A stretch of 8,733 bases of DNA from CAG-390 sp964384555 (GTDB lineage: Bacteria; Bacillota; Clostridia; Oscillospirales; CAG-272), in assembly GCA_964384555.1 (NCBI GenBank), contig CAYLLA010000057.1:1-8733 (forward strand), written 5' to 3'. Made by a program: the position numbers and the translations under genes. Shown in pieces: positions 1-6,381 of the stretch; the first letter of the stretch is position 1, and each line of letters begins with the position of its first letter. Below the pieces are notes generated by a model. That model ran no database searches. It worked only from the letters and a program-made list of their open reading frames with translations, and was not told where the DNA came from.

Positions 1-1
1 T

Positions 2-250
2 TTTGATCTTTCTAAGATCAGCACCGCGATAACAATAGCCTTTGATGCATGCTAGCGTCAATATAAACCCAATATAATCGATTTTATAGCCCTCAAGGTC
101 ACAGCGGCCTTCGAGCCCAAGGTCAAAAACGATCTGGTCTCGGTAGAGGATATTCAGGACAGCGTTGAGTCGGTACTGGCTCAGGCGGGATACGAGGATG
201 TTGCCAAGGCGTATATCCTTTACCGCCGCCAGCGCGAGAAGCTCCGCAAT
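2..250 (+). pseudogene. nrdD: ATP-cone coding segment of nrdD, interrupted by in-frame TAG
   Basis: Reading from base 2 in the nrdD frame gives FDLSKISTAITIAFDAC, then TAG (53-55), then RQYKPNIIDFIALKV and on through VEDIQDSVESVL and YEDVAKAYILYRRQRE, straight into ATG 251. This is a recognisable ATP-cone, the N-terminal nucleotide-binding domain that controls overall activity of ribonucleotide reductases. The first dozen or so residues lie outside the window. The stop sits in the loop just before the conserved RQY stretch, and no compensating frameshift is seen. Between the TAG and 251 the frame has no ATG, GTG or TTG, so no normal start could restore the cone. Possible explanations are a real nonsense mutation, an assembly or base-calling error, or suppression of TAG. 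The presence of the cone is well supported; its expression state is not known. Confidence 0.75.
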
Positions 251-2353
251 ATGAAGTCCACCATGCTGGACTACAAAAAGCTGGTCGATTCCTATGTTAA
301 GGCTACCGACTGGCGCGTAAAGGAGAACTCCACCGTTACCTATTCGGTCGGCGGACTCATCCTCTCCAACTCCGGCGCGATAACCGCCAACTACTGGCTC
401 TCCGAGGTCTATGACAGCGAGATAGCCGAGGCGCATAAGCGTGCCGACCTCCATCTGCATGATCTTTCAATGCTTACCGGCTACTGCGCTGGTTGGTCAC
501 TGCGCCAGCTAATAGAGGAGGGACTTGGCGGCATTCCCGGCAAGATCACCTCTGCCCCCGCAAAGCATCTTGCATCCCTTTGCAACCAGATGGTCAACTT
601 CCTCGGTATCATGCAAAACGAGTGGGCGGGCGCGCAGGCGTTCTCCTCCTTTGATACCTATCTTGCCCCCTTTGTAAAGGTGGATGACCTCAGCTACGAG
701 CAGGTCAAAAAATGCGTTGAATCCTTTATCTACGGCGTTAACACCCCCTCGCGTTGGGGAACGCAAGCGCCGTTCTCAAATATCACCCTCGACTGGACAG
801 TTCCAGCTGACCTTGCGGATCGTCCCGCCATCGTCGGCGGCCGTGAGATGGACTTCACCTACGGCGACTGCAAGCGCGAGATGGATATGGTAAACAAGGC
901 CTTTATCGAGGTCATGATAGAGGGCGATGCCAACGGCCGCGGCTTCCAGTACCCCATCCCCACCTATTCGATCACACGTGATTTTGACTGGTCGGAGACA
1001 GAAAACAACCGCCTGCTCTTTGAAATGACTGCAAAATACGGCACACCGTACTTCTCCAATTATATCAACAGCGATATGGAGCCTTCCGATGTGCGTTCGA
1101 TGTGCTGCCGTTTGAGGCTGGATCTGCGCGAGCTGCGCAAAAAATCCGGCGGCTTCTTCGGCTCGGGCGAAAGCACGGGATCTGTTGGCGTTGTGACCAT
1201 CAATATGCCCCGCATAGGCTACCTTGCTGCCGATGAGGCGGATTTCTACCGCCGCCTTGATCATATGATGGATATCGCCGCGCGTTCCCTCAAGATAAAG
1301 CGTACGATCATCACCAAGCTGCTTGATGAAGGACTTTACCCCTACACCAAGAGATATCTCGGCAGTTTTGATAATCACTTCTCCACCATAGGGCTTGTCG
1401 GCATGAACGAGGCCTGCCTCAATGCCCGCTGGCTTAGGTGCGACCTTACCGATGAGCGCGCGCAGAGCTTTACCAAGGATGTGCTCAACCACATGCGTGA
1501 GAGACTTTCCGACTATCAGGAAAAATACGGTGACCTTTATAACCTCGAGGCCACACCTGCCGAGTCTACCACCTATCGCCTTGCAAAGCATGATAAGGAA
1601 AGATACCCGGATATCATTACCGCATCAAACGGTGATGATCCTTACTACACCAACTCCAGCCACCTGCCTGTGGGCTATACCGATGATGTTTTCACCGCCC
1701 TTGATATTCAGGACGAGCTGCAAACGCTCTACACCTCGGGCACGGTCTTCCACACCTTCCTTGGCGAAAAACTGCCGGATTGGCGTGCGGCGGCCAAGCT
1801 TGTGCGCAAGATAGCCGAAAATTATCGCCTGCCCTATTACACTATCTCCCCCACCTACTCTGTTTGCGCCGATCACGGCTATATCGCGGGTGAGCATTTT
1901 ACCTGCCCCAAGTGCGGCAAGCCGGCGGAGGTCTACAGCAGGATCACAGGCTACTATCGCCCGGTCCAGAACTGGAACAACGGCAAAACGCAGGAATACC
2001 GCGAGCGGCTTGAATATAATATTGACGAGTCGGTCCAAAAATTTGACTCTGTACCGCACGGCATTTCCGCCGCAAAGGACAGCGCACAGGAAAGCACCGC
2101 GGATGCATGCACATGCGCCGACCGTAGTGCTGATGGAGTTATCCTTTTTGCCACCAAGACCTGCCCCAAGTGCAAGATAGCGGCAAGCTTGCTGGAAAAA
2201 GCGGGAGTTGATTTTGAGCGCGTTTATCACGAGGATGCCCCCGGCTTTGCCGCGGAGCACGGCATCAGCCAAGCACCCACGCTTATCGCAGGCGGCGCGG
2301 TGTACTCGGATATCGGCGGAGTAAAGCAGTTTATTGCAAACATCAAAGCGTAA
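251..2353 (+). CDS. nrdD: Anaerobic (class III) ribonucleoside-triphosphate reductase with C-terminal glutaredoxin-like domain
   Basis: Reduces ribonucleotides to deoxyribonucleotides under anoxia by glycyl-radical chemistry. Numbered from ATG 251, the 700 residues show DLHLHDL (66-72), active-site C79, the MCCR motif (C285/C286) expected to hold the thiyl-radical Cys, C389 in MNEACLN, a zinc-site region (C539, H542, C552, C555) and the glycyl-radical motif RITGYY with G567. C79, the MCC pair and C389 fit the redoxin-dependent NrdD2 type rather than the formate-dependent E. coli type. A linker (about 590-628, with C620 and C622) leads to a NrdH/glutaredoxin-like domain (629-700) with CPKC at 638-641 and a cis-Pro type APT at 675-677. 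ATG 251 is probably an internal Met of the original gene, since the frame continues upstream into an ATP-cone broken by TAG. Only a weak GAGAAG lies 9 nt upstream. The activase NrdG is not in the window. trxB follows after 70 bp. Confidence 0.95.
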   Translation: MKSTMLDYKKLVDSYVKATDWRVKENSTVTYSVGGLILSNSGAITANYWLSEVYDSEIAEAHKRADLHLHDLSMLTGYCAGWSLRQLIEEGLGGIPGKITSAPAKHLASLCNQMVNFLGIMQNEWAGAQAFSSFDTYLAPFVKVDDLSYEQVKKCVESFIYGVNTPSRWGTQAPFSNITLDWTVPADLADRPAIVGGREMDFTYGDCKREMDMVNKAFIEVMIEGDANGRGFQYPIPTYSITRDFDWSETENNRLLFEMTAKYGTPYFSNYINSDMEPSDVRSMCCRLRLDLRELRKKSGGFFGSGESTGSVGVVTINMPRIGYLAADEADFYRRLDHMMDIAARSLKIKRTIITKLLDEGLYPYTKRYLGSFDNHFSTIGLVGMNEACLNARWLRCDLTDERAQSFTKDVLNHMRERLSDYQEKYGDLYNLEATPAESTTYRLAKHDKERYPDIITASNGDDPYYTNSSHLPVGYTDDVFTALDIQDELQTLYTSGTVFHTFLGEKLPDWRAAAKLVRKIAENYRLPYYTISPTYSVCADHGYIAGEHFTCPKCGKPAEVYSRITGYYRPVQNWNNGKTQEYRERLEYNIDESVQKFDSVPHGISAAKDSAQESTADACTCADRSADGVILFATKTCPKCKIAASLLEKAGVDFERVYHEDAPGFAAEHGISQAPTLIAGGAVYSDIGGVKQFIANIKA
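2132..2350 (+). other. Glutaredoxin/NrdH-like domain fused to NrdD
   Basis: Residues about 628-700 of the NrdD reading frame form a compact redoxin fold: a first strand VILFAT, the redox motif TCPKC (C638 and C641), a helix, the APT segment that supplies the usual cis-Pro, and a final GG-containing strand and helix ending at the stop. Free-standing glutaredoxin-like proteins usually reduce ribonucleotide reductases in trans; here the domain is covalently attached. I infer that it reduces the disulfide formed in the NrdD active site during each turnover and is in turn reduced by the adjacent flavoprotein. Confidence 0.85.
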
Positions 2354-2363
2354 ATAAAAAAAT

Positions 2364-2390
2364 GGGGCGGCGCGCCTTGGCGGCCGCCCC
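2364..2390 (+). other. GC-rich intercistronic hairpin between nrdD and trxB
   Basis: GGGGCGGC at 2364-2371 pairs perfectly with GCCGCCCC at 2383-2390. The 11-nt interior can add a short inner CGC/GCG stem. No T-run follows on the plus strand, so it does not look like a canonical intrinsic terminator for nrdD. An A-run (2355-2362) precedes it. It could protect the nrdD 3' end, mark a processing site or attenuate read-through into trxB. Its function is inferred, not shown. Confidence 0.5.
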
Positions 2391-2413
2391 GACAGACGTA
2401 ATAGAGAAAATAC

Positions 2414-2418
2414 AGGAG
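2414..2418 (+). promoter_or_regulatory. Ribosome binding site of trxB
   Basis: AGGAG ends 5 nt before ATG 2424. It fixes the trxB start and shows that trxB is translated independently of nrdD despite the short gap. Confidence 0.8.
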
Positions 2419-2423
2419 TAGCT

Positions 2424-3341
2424 ATGTACGATATTATAATTATCGGCGCGGGGCCTGCGGGGCTTACCGCCGCAATATATGCCCGCCGCGCGGGAAAGAC
2501 CGTGCTGGTGCTTGAGCGTTCAAGCTTTGGCGGGCAGATGACCTTCTCCCCCAAGATCGAGAATTATCCCGGCTTTTGCGAGATATCCGGCATTGAGCTT
2601 GCCGACAAAATGGTGGATCAGGCGCTGACGCTCGGCGCGGAAATAGAGCCGTGCGCTGTGCAAGCGGTCTCGCACGATGATGCCCGCGGTGCTTTTTCGG
2701 TAGAAACCGATGACGGCGAGCGTCTTGCGCGTGCCGTTATAATCGCGGCGGGTGCCGCTCACCGCAGGCTGGGGCTTGAGGGCGAGGATGCGCTTGTCGG
2801 CCACGGAATATCCTTTTGCGCGGTCTGTGACGGCGCATTTTACAAGGATCGCCGTGTAGCGGTGATCGGCGGCGGCAATTCCGCCATCGTTGAGGCGGCC
2901 ATGCTTGCGGATGTGGCATCCGATGTTTATGTGATACAGGATATGCCCACGCTCACCGGTGAGGCCGCGGCCGCCGCGGCACTTGCCGAGCGCAAAAATG
3001 TGCATATCCGCTGTGGCTGTCGCGTTAGCGGGTATATCGAAAACGGCGGACGGTTGTGCGGCCTTTCGATAACGACAGCGGATGGTGAGGAGGAGCTGTT
3101 GGTGGACGGCGCGTTTATCGCCATAGGGCTAAAGCCCGAAAACGAGCCCTTTGCGGGTGTCGCATCCACCGATGCACGCGGGTATATCATATCCGATGAT
3201 ACTGCTAAAGTCGGCACGCCGGGCGTGTTCGTGGCGGGTGATTGCCGTGTCAAGAGCGTGCGGCAGATATCCACCGCAACGGCTGACGGCGCAGTGGCCG
3301 CACTTGCCGCCGCCGCGTATATCGACAGTCTTGGTGACTGA
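2424..3341 (+). CDS. trxB: Thioredoxin-reductase-like flavoprotein with atypical pyridine-nucleotide motif
   Basis: Low-molecular-weight thioredoxin reductase family: an FAD enzyme that passes two electrons through a CxxC to a redoxin. The 305 residues match the usual length. Visible are the N-terminal FAD motif GAGPAG (8-13), FGGQM (35-39), the redox centre CAVCD (C132, C135), the second dinucleotide motif GGGNSA (149-154) and the C-terminal FAD motif TPGVFVAGD. Oddly, the HRRxxxR segment that binds the NADPH 2'-phosphate is replaced by IQDMPTLTGE (171-180), so the donor may be NADH or reduced ferredoxin, as in pyridine-nucleotide-independent clostridial relatives. Directly downstream of the NrdD-glutaredoxin fusion, its likely partner is that fused redoxin. 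The stop is TGA followed at once by TAA. Family assignment is firm; the electron donor is open. Confidence 0.93.
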   Translation: MYDIIIIGAGPAGLTAAIYARRAGKTVLVLERSSFGGQMTFSPKIENYPGFCEISGIELADKMVDQALTLGAEIEPCAVQAVSHDDARGAFSVETDDGERLARAVIIAAGAAHRRLGLEGEDALVGHGISFCAVCDGAFYKDRRVAVIGGGNSAIVEAAMLADVASDVYVIQDMPTLTGEAAAAAALAERKNVHIRCGCRVSGYIENGGRLCGLSITTADGEEELLVDGAFIAIGLKPENEPFAGVASTDARGYIISDDTAKVGTPGVFVAGDCRVKSVRQISTATADGAVAALAAAAYIDSLGD

Positions 3342-3365
3342 TAAAAAACGAATTGCAAATATTTA

Positions 3366-3403
3366 GCCCTCCCCGCCGAGCGGATACGCTCGGCGGGGAG
3401 GGC
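3366..3403. terminator. Strong hairpin between convergent units, probable bidirectional terminator
   Basis: A perfect 17-bp inverted repeat (3366-3382 with 3387-3403) closes a GATA loop. It lies 24 bp past the trxB stop and 21 bp past the stop of the minus-strand gene ending at 3425. On the plus strand a T5 run follows at 3415-3419; on the minus strand a T6 run corresponds to 3343-3348. Both tracts are further from the stem than in a textbook terminator. Position between convergent genes and stem strength support the call. Confidence 0.75.
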
Positions 3404-3424
3404 CATTATATCGGTTTTTATGGT

Positions 3425-5227
3425 TTAATCGTCAAGTATATCGGCAAAGCCGGTAACGCGCACGCTCTCACCGTCGGCAGCTGTCAACAGATAGAGCGCA
3501 CCGCGGCGGGTGGCTTTTGTTGCCTCGGCGGCTTCGGCGGTCTCTGAGGAATTTGACATCAAAAGCTCGTAGTCTATCCGCACGCCAATGCATCCGTCGG
3601 CGTATTGCGTATACGCGGCGGCGGCCGATGTGATATCAAGCTTTGAGTACGCGCCGGATCGGTACGCCTCGGCATAGCCCTCCATCAAGCGCAGGTATGC
3701 GGGCGTGTTTTTATCCAGCATTTTCAGCATCTCGCCGTATGCGGCATCAAATGCGATATAATTTCTGCCCATATCGCCGCCGCAGGCGAGGTAGTTAAAG
3801 TACCGCTCGGCAAATTGCTCGGCGCACTTGGTGGCGGCAACAAGTGCCGAACTGCGTTCTGCCTCGGCGGGCATCGCGTTGTCCGGAATATCAAATTCGC
3901 AGGTTATAAAATAGCCGTCTGTTTTGTCGTTGGCCATCGGAAGCTCCGTGCCGTCAAGCGTGGCGGAGACGACGGGATGCACCAAAAATCCGCTTACCGT
4001 GTATTTATCAAATGCGGGAGTGACACCGCGGAGCTTAAAGCACCCAACACCGTAAAGCCCCGGAAGAGTGCGGCCGCCGTCAAGATCCTCATTTGCGGCG
4101 GCTGTGGCGGATGGCGTCAGCGTTTTGCCGTTGACGGTCACCGCCGCGCCGTGGGGAGCAAGCACGGTCAGGGTAAAGCGGCACTCGTCAGGTGTGTTGA
4201 AGATGTAATTTCCGCCGTCGGAGGAGAGCGCCTCAAGCGATGTGCCAAGGTATTCCGCGCTCACCTGCGGGTCAAAAAACAGCCCGCGTACCGTCCAAAC
4301 ATCAAGCACCTGCAAGCTGCCGTCGCCGTTCTCATCAAGCGGCCCCGAGCTGCCCTCGGCCTTTGTAAGCTCCGCCCATTCCTCGGTGGCCTTGACTCCG
4401 TTTATCCGAACCGTCACACCGCCGGGGACTGTGGCACTTACGGTGCGTATCATGTCATCAGTTGGCGCAAAAAATACAGTGCCGTCGGCGGCAGTGAGCC
4501 GGTCAAGCTCCGCTCCGCCGATAGTAGCGCGAATGCTCGGCTCGTAATAAATACCCTCAAGCGTGTAAACGTCGCATCTTACATCGGCGGCGCGTGCTTC
4601 CTCACTGCGGTTCAGCGCAGGATATACGCCACCGTGCTCGGCAGTGTCGGCGGGTATGGTCTTGCCGTTCACGGTAAGCGTTGCGCCCTCAAATACCGAG
4701 ATGGTGTAGGTCTTAAATTCCACGCCCTCCGCCTCAAAATAAGAGCGGCGGAAGCTCATTTTATCTATCTCCCAATCGCCAAGCCCAAATAGCCTGTCCC
4801 CGGAACACTTAAGTGTCACCTCTGCCATTGGTTTGCCGTCGGATATTATCAAAAATGTCGGGGATGTAGCATCGTCACGTGCGGCATACTTTATATAGGT
4901 CAGCTCGCCAATGTCAAATACCTCTGAGAGTACTTCATCAGCCAGCCGCGCGCCGTCCTCGTACTCGGGATATGTGCGCGGCAGCTCGCTCATAAGCAGT
5001 CCGCGCCAGTATTCTGTATCCTGCCGCGCTATCATGCGTTCTATCATCCGCTCCGGCAGGGCATCGTCGCGCAGTGAGGCATACTTCCAGCCAATGCACA
5101 GCAAAACGGCCATAAGTATTATCATTATTGCCGCGTATATTATCATGCCCTTTAAAAAGACATGGCGTTTTGGGTGGCGGCGGCGCGAATGGCGGCGCAC
5201 CAGCTCCTTCATATCTGTATTATTCAT
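3425..5227 (-). CDS. Single-pass membrane protein with three PEGA-like repeats and NTF2-like C-terminus (TcaA-like architecture)
   Basis: Precise function not recognised. The 600 residues start with a basic cytoplasmic tail (RRHSRRRHPKRH, 11-22), then one membrane helix (about 27-47), so most of the protein should lie outside. An alpha/beta region (about 55-165) precedes three tandem repeats beginning with TLTVNGKT (183-190), VTVRINGVK (271-279) and AVTVNGKT (362-369), each followed by a Y/WTxxG..xxP..SA strand pattern (221, 311, 409). The period is about 90 residues. Residues about 456-600 look like an NTF2-like domain with alternating aromatic helices. This layout resembles TcaA and related Bacillota envelope proteins, without their N-terminal zinc ribbon. 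It is the second gene of an operon, 63 bp after the gene ending at 5291. ATG 5227 has no clear Shine-Dalgarno; an in-frame ATG five codons later is the alternative. Confidence 0.85.
   Translation of the reverse strand: MNNTDMKELVRRHSRRRHPKRHVFLKGMIIYAAIMIILMAVLLCIGWKYASLRDDALPERMIERMIARQDTEYWRGLLMSELPRTYPEYEDGARLADEVLSEVFDIGELTYIKYAARDDATSPTFLIISDGKPMAEVTLKCSGDRLFGLGDWEIDKMSFRRSYFEAEGVEFKTYTISVFEGATLTVNGKTIPADTAEHGGVYPALNRSEEARAADVRCDVYTLEGIYYEPSIRATIGGAELDRLTAADGTVFFAPTDDMIRTVSATVPGGVTVRINGVKATEEWAELTKAEGSSGPLDENGDGSLQVLDVWTVRGLFFDPQVSAEYLGTSLEALSSDGGNYIFNTPDECRFTLTVLAPHGAAVTVNGKTLTPSATAAANEDLDGGRTLPGLYGVGCFKLRGVTPAFDKYTVSGFLVHPVVSATLDGTELPMANDKTDGYFITCEFDIPDNAMPAEAERSSALVAATKCAEQFAERYFNYLACGGDMGRNYIAFDAAYGEMLKMLDKNTPAYLRLMEGYAEAYRSGAYSKLDITSAAAAYTQYADGCIGVRIDYELLMSNSSETAEAAEATKATRRGALYLLTAADGESVRVTGFADILDD
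3938..4696 (-). repeat. Three tandem PEGA-like protein repeats encoded in the envelope-protein gene
   Basis: Residues 178-430 of the 600-residue protein contain three diverged copies of one unit. The NG(K/V) turn motifs start at residues 178, 267 and 357, and the second motif (YTLEGIYYEP, WTVRGLFFDP, YTVSGFLVHP) at 221, 311 and 409. Each ends in a pattern like SATLDGTEL. The copies are divergent at the DNA level, so this is an old domain duplication rather than a recent DNA repeat. Confidence 0.75.
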
Positions 5228-5290
5228 ATCGATCTTAAAACTTGTCTCTGTTTTTATTTTTTATATTCGGACGGCACAGGATCTTCGCAC

Positions 5291-6202
5291 TTATCCCTCG
5301 TTATCCTCACCCTCGGCGGACTCGGCGGGGGAGAGGGTTATGTTAAAGCGAGCGGAGGTCGCGCTAAGGCTCAGGGTATCGCCGCCCGCGTAGCTGTGTC
5401 CTGCAGGAGTCACTGCCACTGCGGTCACAGCTCCGTATTCGTACATCAGGGCGCACAGCTCGTCATAGGTCGCGCCGCGGGGGTAAACTCCGCGCGGGGT
5501 GATGAGAGCTATCAGCAAGCCGCCGTCCTTTTTTTGACCTATTGCAATACGTGGCGCATATCCGCCGCCAAGCTCACGCATTGGCAGACCGCCGCTTATC
5601 AGCACGCGCTCGCAGGGCAGGGCAAAGCTCCAACCTGAATTGAATACCGCCGCCGCGGTGTAGCGACCGCAGTGAAGTATGCCCGCGGCATCTATTCCAA
5701 AGGCATTGTAGCCGGAGCCGTCGCCCTTGTAATTAAAGCGTTCGCCGATAAGGGATATATCCGCCTCGTCTGCTAAAGCTCCTATGCAAAAGGCGGATGC
5801 ATCTGTCCCTGCGGGCTTTTTGGCCTCGCCGGCGGTAACGCAAAGCCGAGCGGGGTCTATGCCGTCAATTATCAGGCCGTCCCAAGCGGAGGCCGTGACC
5901 TTTATAATGGTTGGCTCGCCATAGCTGTCGGCAGATATCTCCACCCCTGCGCTCACATCTCGCGGCGCGGCGTAGTAGGCGATCTCGCCAAGCTCCTCTT
6001 TGGTGTAAAGAATACCTGCAAGAGGGGAGTTTTGGGCTACAAGTGTTGCCGCAAGATCACGCGAGGCCGCCTCCGATGGTCCGCGTGCTATCAGCAGGAG
6101 TACCGCACCCGCCGCCAGCAAAAGCAGCAGTGCGGTCAGCGCAAGGAATATCCCCACGCGGCCGACCGTTATCCATATATGTTTTTTGGTAAGTGTTCTC
6201 AA
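5291..6202 (-). CDS. Membrane-anchored phosphodiester glycosidase-like (NAGPA-fold) protein, probably catalytically degenerate
   Basis: A 303-residue protein with a basic N-terminus and one membrane helix (about 17-39), so the rest should be extracytoplasmic. Residues about 105-275 follow the phosphodiester glycosidase (NAGPA/DUF2233) pattern: DPARLCV, YNAFGIDAAGIL, VLISGGLP, the hallmark APRIAIGQ (216-223), and a helix DELCALMYEYGA (247-258). The two motifs that usually carry the active site are not there: the expected INGGF is replaced around 131-141 by residues near DASAFCIG, and LDGGSS is replaced by VTPAGHS (264-270). It may therefore bind a glycan or polymer rather than cleave it. The start is TTG at 6202, supported by GGAG 8 nt upstream. 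First gene of a bicistronic operon behind a near-consensus promoter. Fold assignment moderate, lack of activity inferred. Confidence 0.8.
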   Translation of the reverse strand: MRTLTKKHIWITVGRVGIFLALTALLLLLAAGAVLLLIARGPSEAASRDLAATLVAQNSPLAGILYTKEELGEIAYYAAPRDVSAGVEISADSYGEPTIIKVTASAWDGLIIDGIDPARLCVTAGEAKKPAGTDASAFCIGALADEADISLIGERFNYKGDGSGYNAFGIDAAGILHCGRYTAAAVFNSGWSFALPCERVLISGGLPMRELGGGYAPRIAIGQKKDGGLLIALITPRGVYPRGATYDELCALMYEYGAVTAVAVTPAGHSYAGGDTLSLSATSARFNITLSPAESAEGEDNEG

Positions 6203-6210
6203 GGCTCGAT

Positions 6211-6214
6211 CTCC
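6211..6214 (-). promoter_or_regulatory. Ribosome binding site deciding a TTG start
   Basis: GGAG on the minus strand lies 8 nt before TTG 6202. It supports this non-ATG start, which also places the basic residues and the membrane helix correctly at the N-terminus. Confidence 0.7.
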
Positions 6215-6243
6215 GATAAAACTTAATAGAATTATTCACTATA

Positions 6244-6272
6244 ATTGTACAGCATAAGGCGGTGATTGTCAA
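6244..6272 (-). promoter_or_regulatory. Near-consensus sigma-A-type promoter of the two-gene envelope operon
   Basis: On the minus strand TTGACA (6267-6272) is separated by exactly 17 bp from TACAAT (6244-6249). The -35 box is perfect and the -10 box differs from TATAAT at one position. Transcription should start near 6237, giving a leader of about 35 nt before TTG 6202. The region just downstream is AT-rich. No operator-like palindrome was recognised nearby. Confidence 0.85.
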
Positions 6273-6314
6273 GGGGAGATTTATTTTGTCGTTGTTAATA
6301 ATCTGAGTATTTGC

Positions 6315-6354
6315 AAAAATACGAGCCGAGATGGGCCATGCGACCCATCCCGGC
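6315..6354 (-). terminator. Intrinsic terminator of the hydrogenase operon
   Basis: GATGGG (6330-6335) pairs with CCCATC (6344-6349), extended past one mismatch by GCCG/CGGC (6325-6328 with 6351-6354). Read on the minus strand, the stem is followed within 5 nt by a T5 run (6315-6319), and it sits 28 bp past the hydrogenase stop. A T6 run on the other side (6359-6364) would also allow function on the plus strand, but no plus-strand gene leads into it. Confidence 0.8.
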
Positions 6355-6381
6355 GATATTTTTTGCTATTTGTGCTGTCCT

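Noticed and set aside
776..1591. Long antisense open frame (271 codons) opposite nrdD
   Set aside because: It lies fully opposite strongly conserved NrdD sequence, has no recognisable domain, and is explained by the codon bias of the real gene.
1625..2554. Antisense open frame of 309 codons covering the nrdD-trxB junction
   Set aside because: It crosses two genes with clear family motifs and a stable hairpin, its translation matches nothing recognisable, and low stop frequency in GC-rich DNA accounts for it.
3339..3344. TGA followed by TAA at the trxB end, considered as selenocysteine or recoded TGA
   Set aside because: The protein already has the full family length at the TGA, nothing conserved follows, and TAA comes immediately after. 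It is a plain double stop.
3815..4792. Plus-strand open frame of 325 codons opposite the repeat protein
   Set aside because: The minus-strand frame has a coherent membrane helix, repeats and operon position; the opposite frame is Cys/Arg/Gly-rich noise.
5228..5290. Possible promoter in the AT-rich gap between the two envelope genes
   Set aside because: TATAAA-like sequence is present on the minus strand but no convincing -35 box at proper spacing; the strong promoter at 6244-6272 suffices for both genes.
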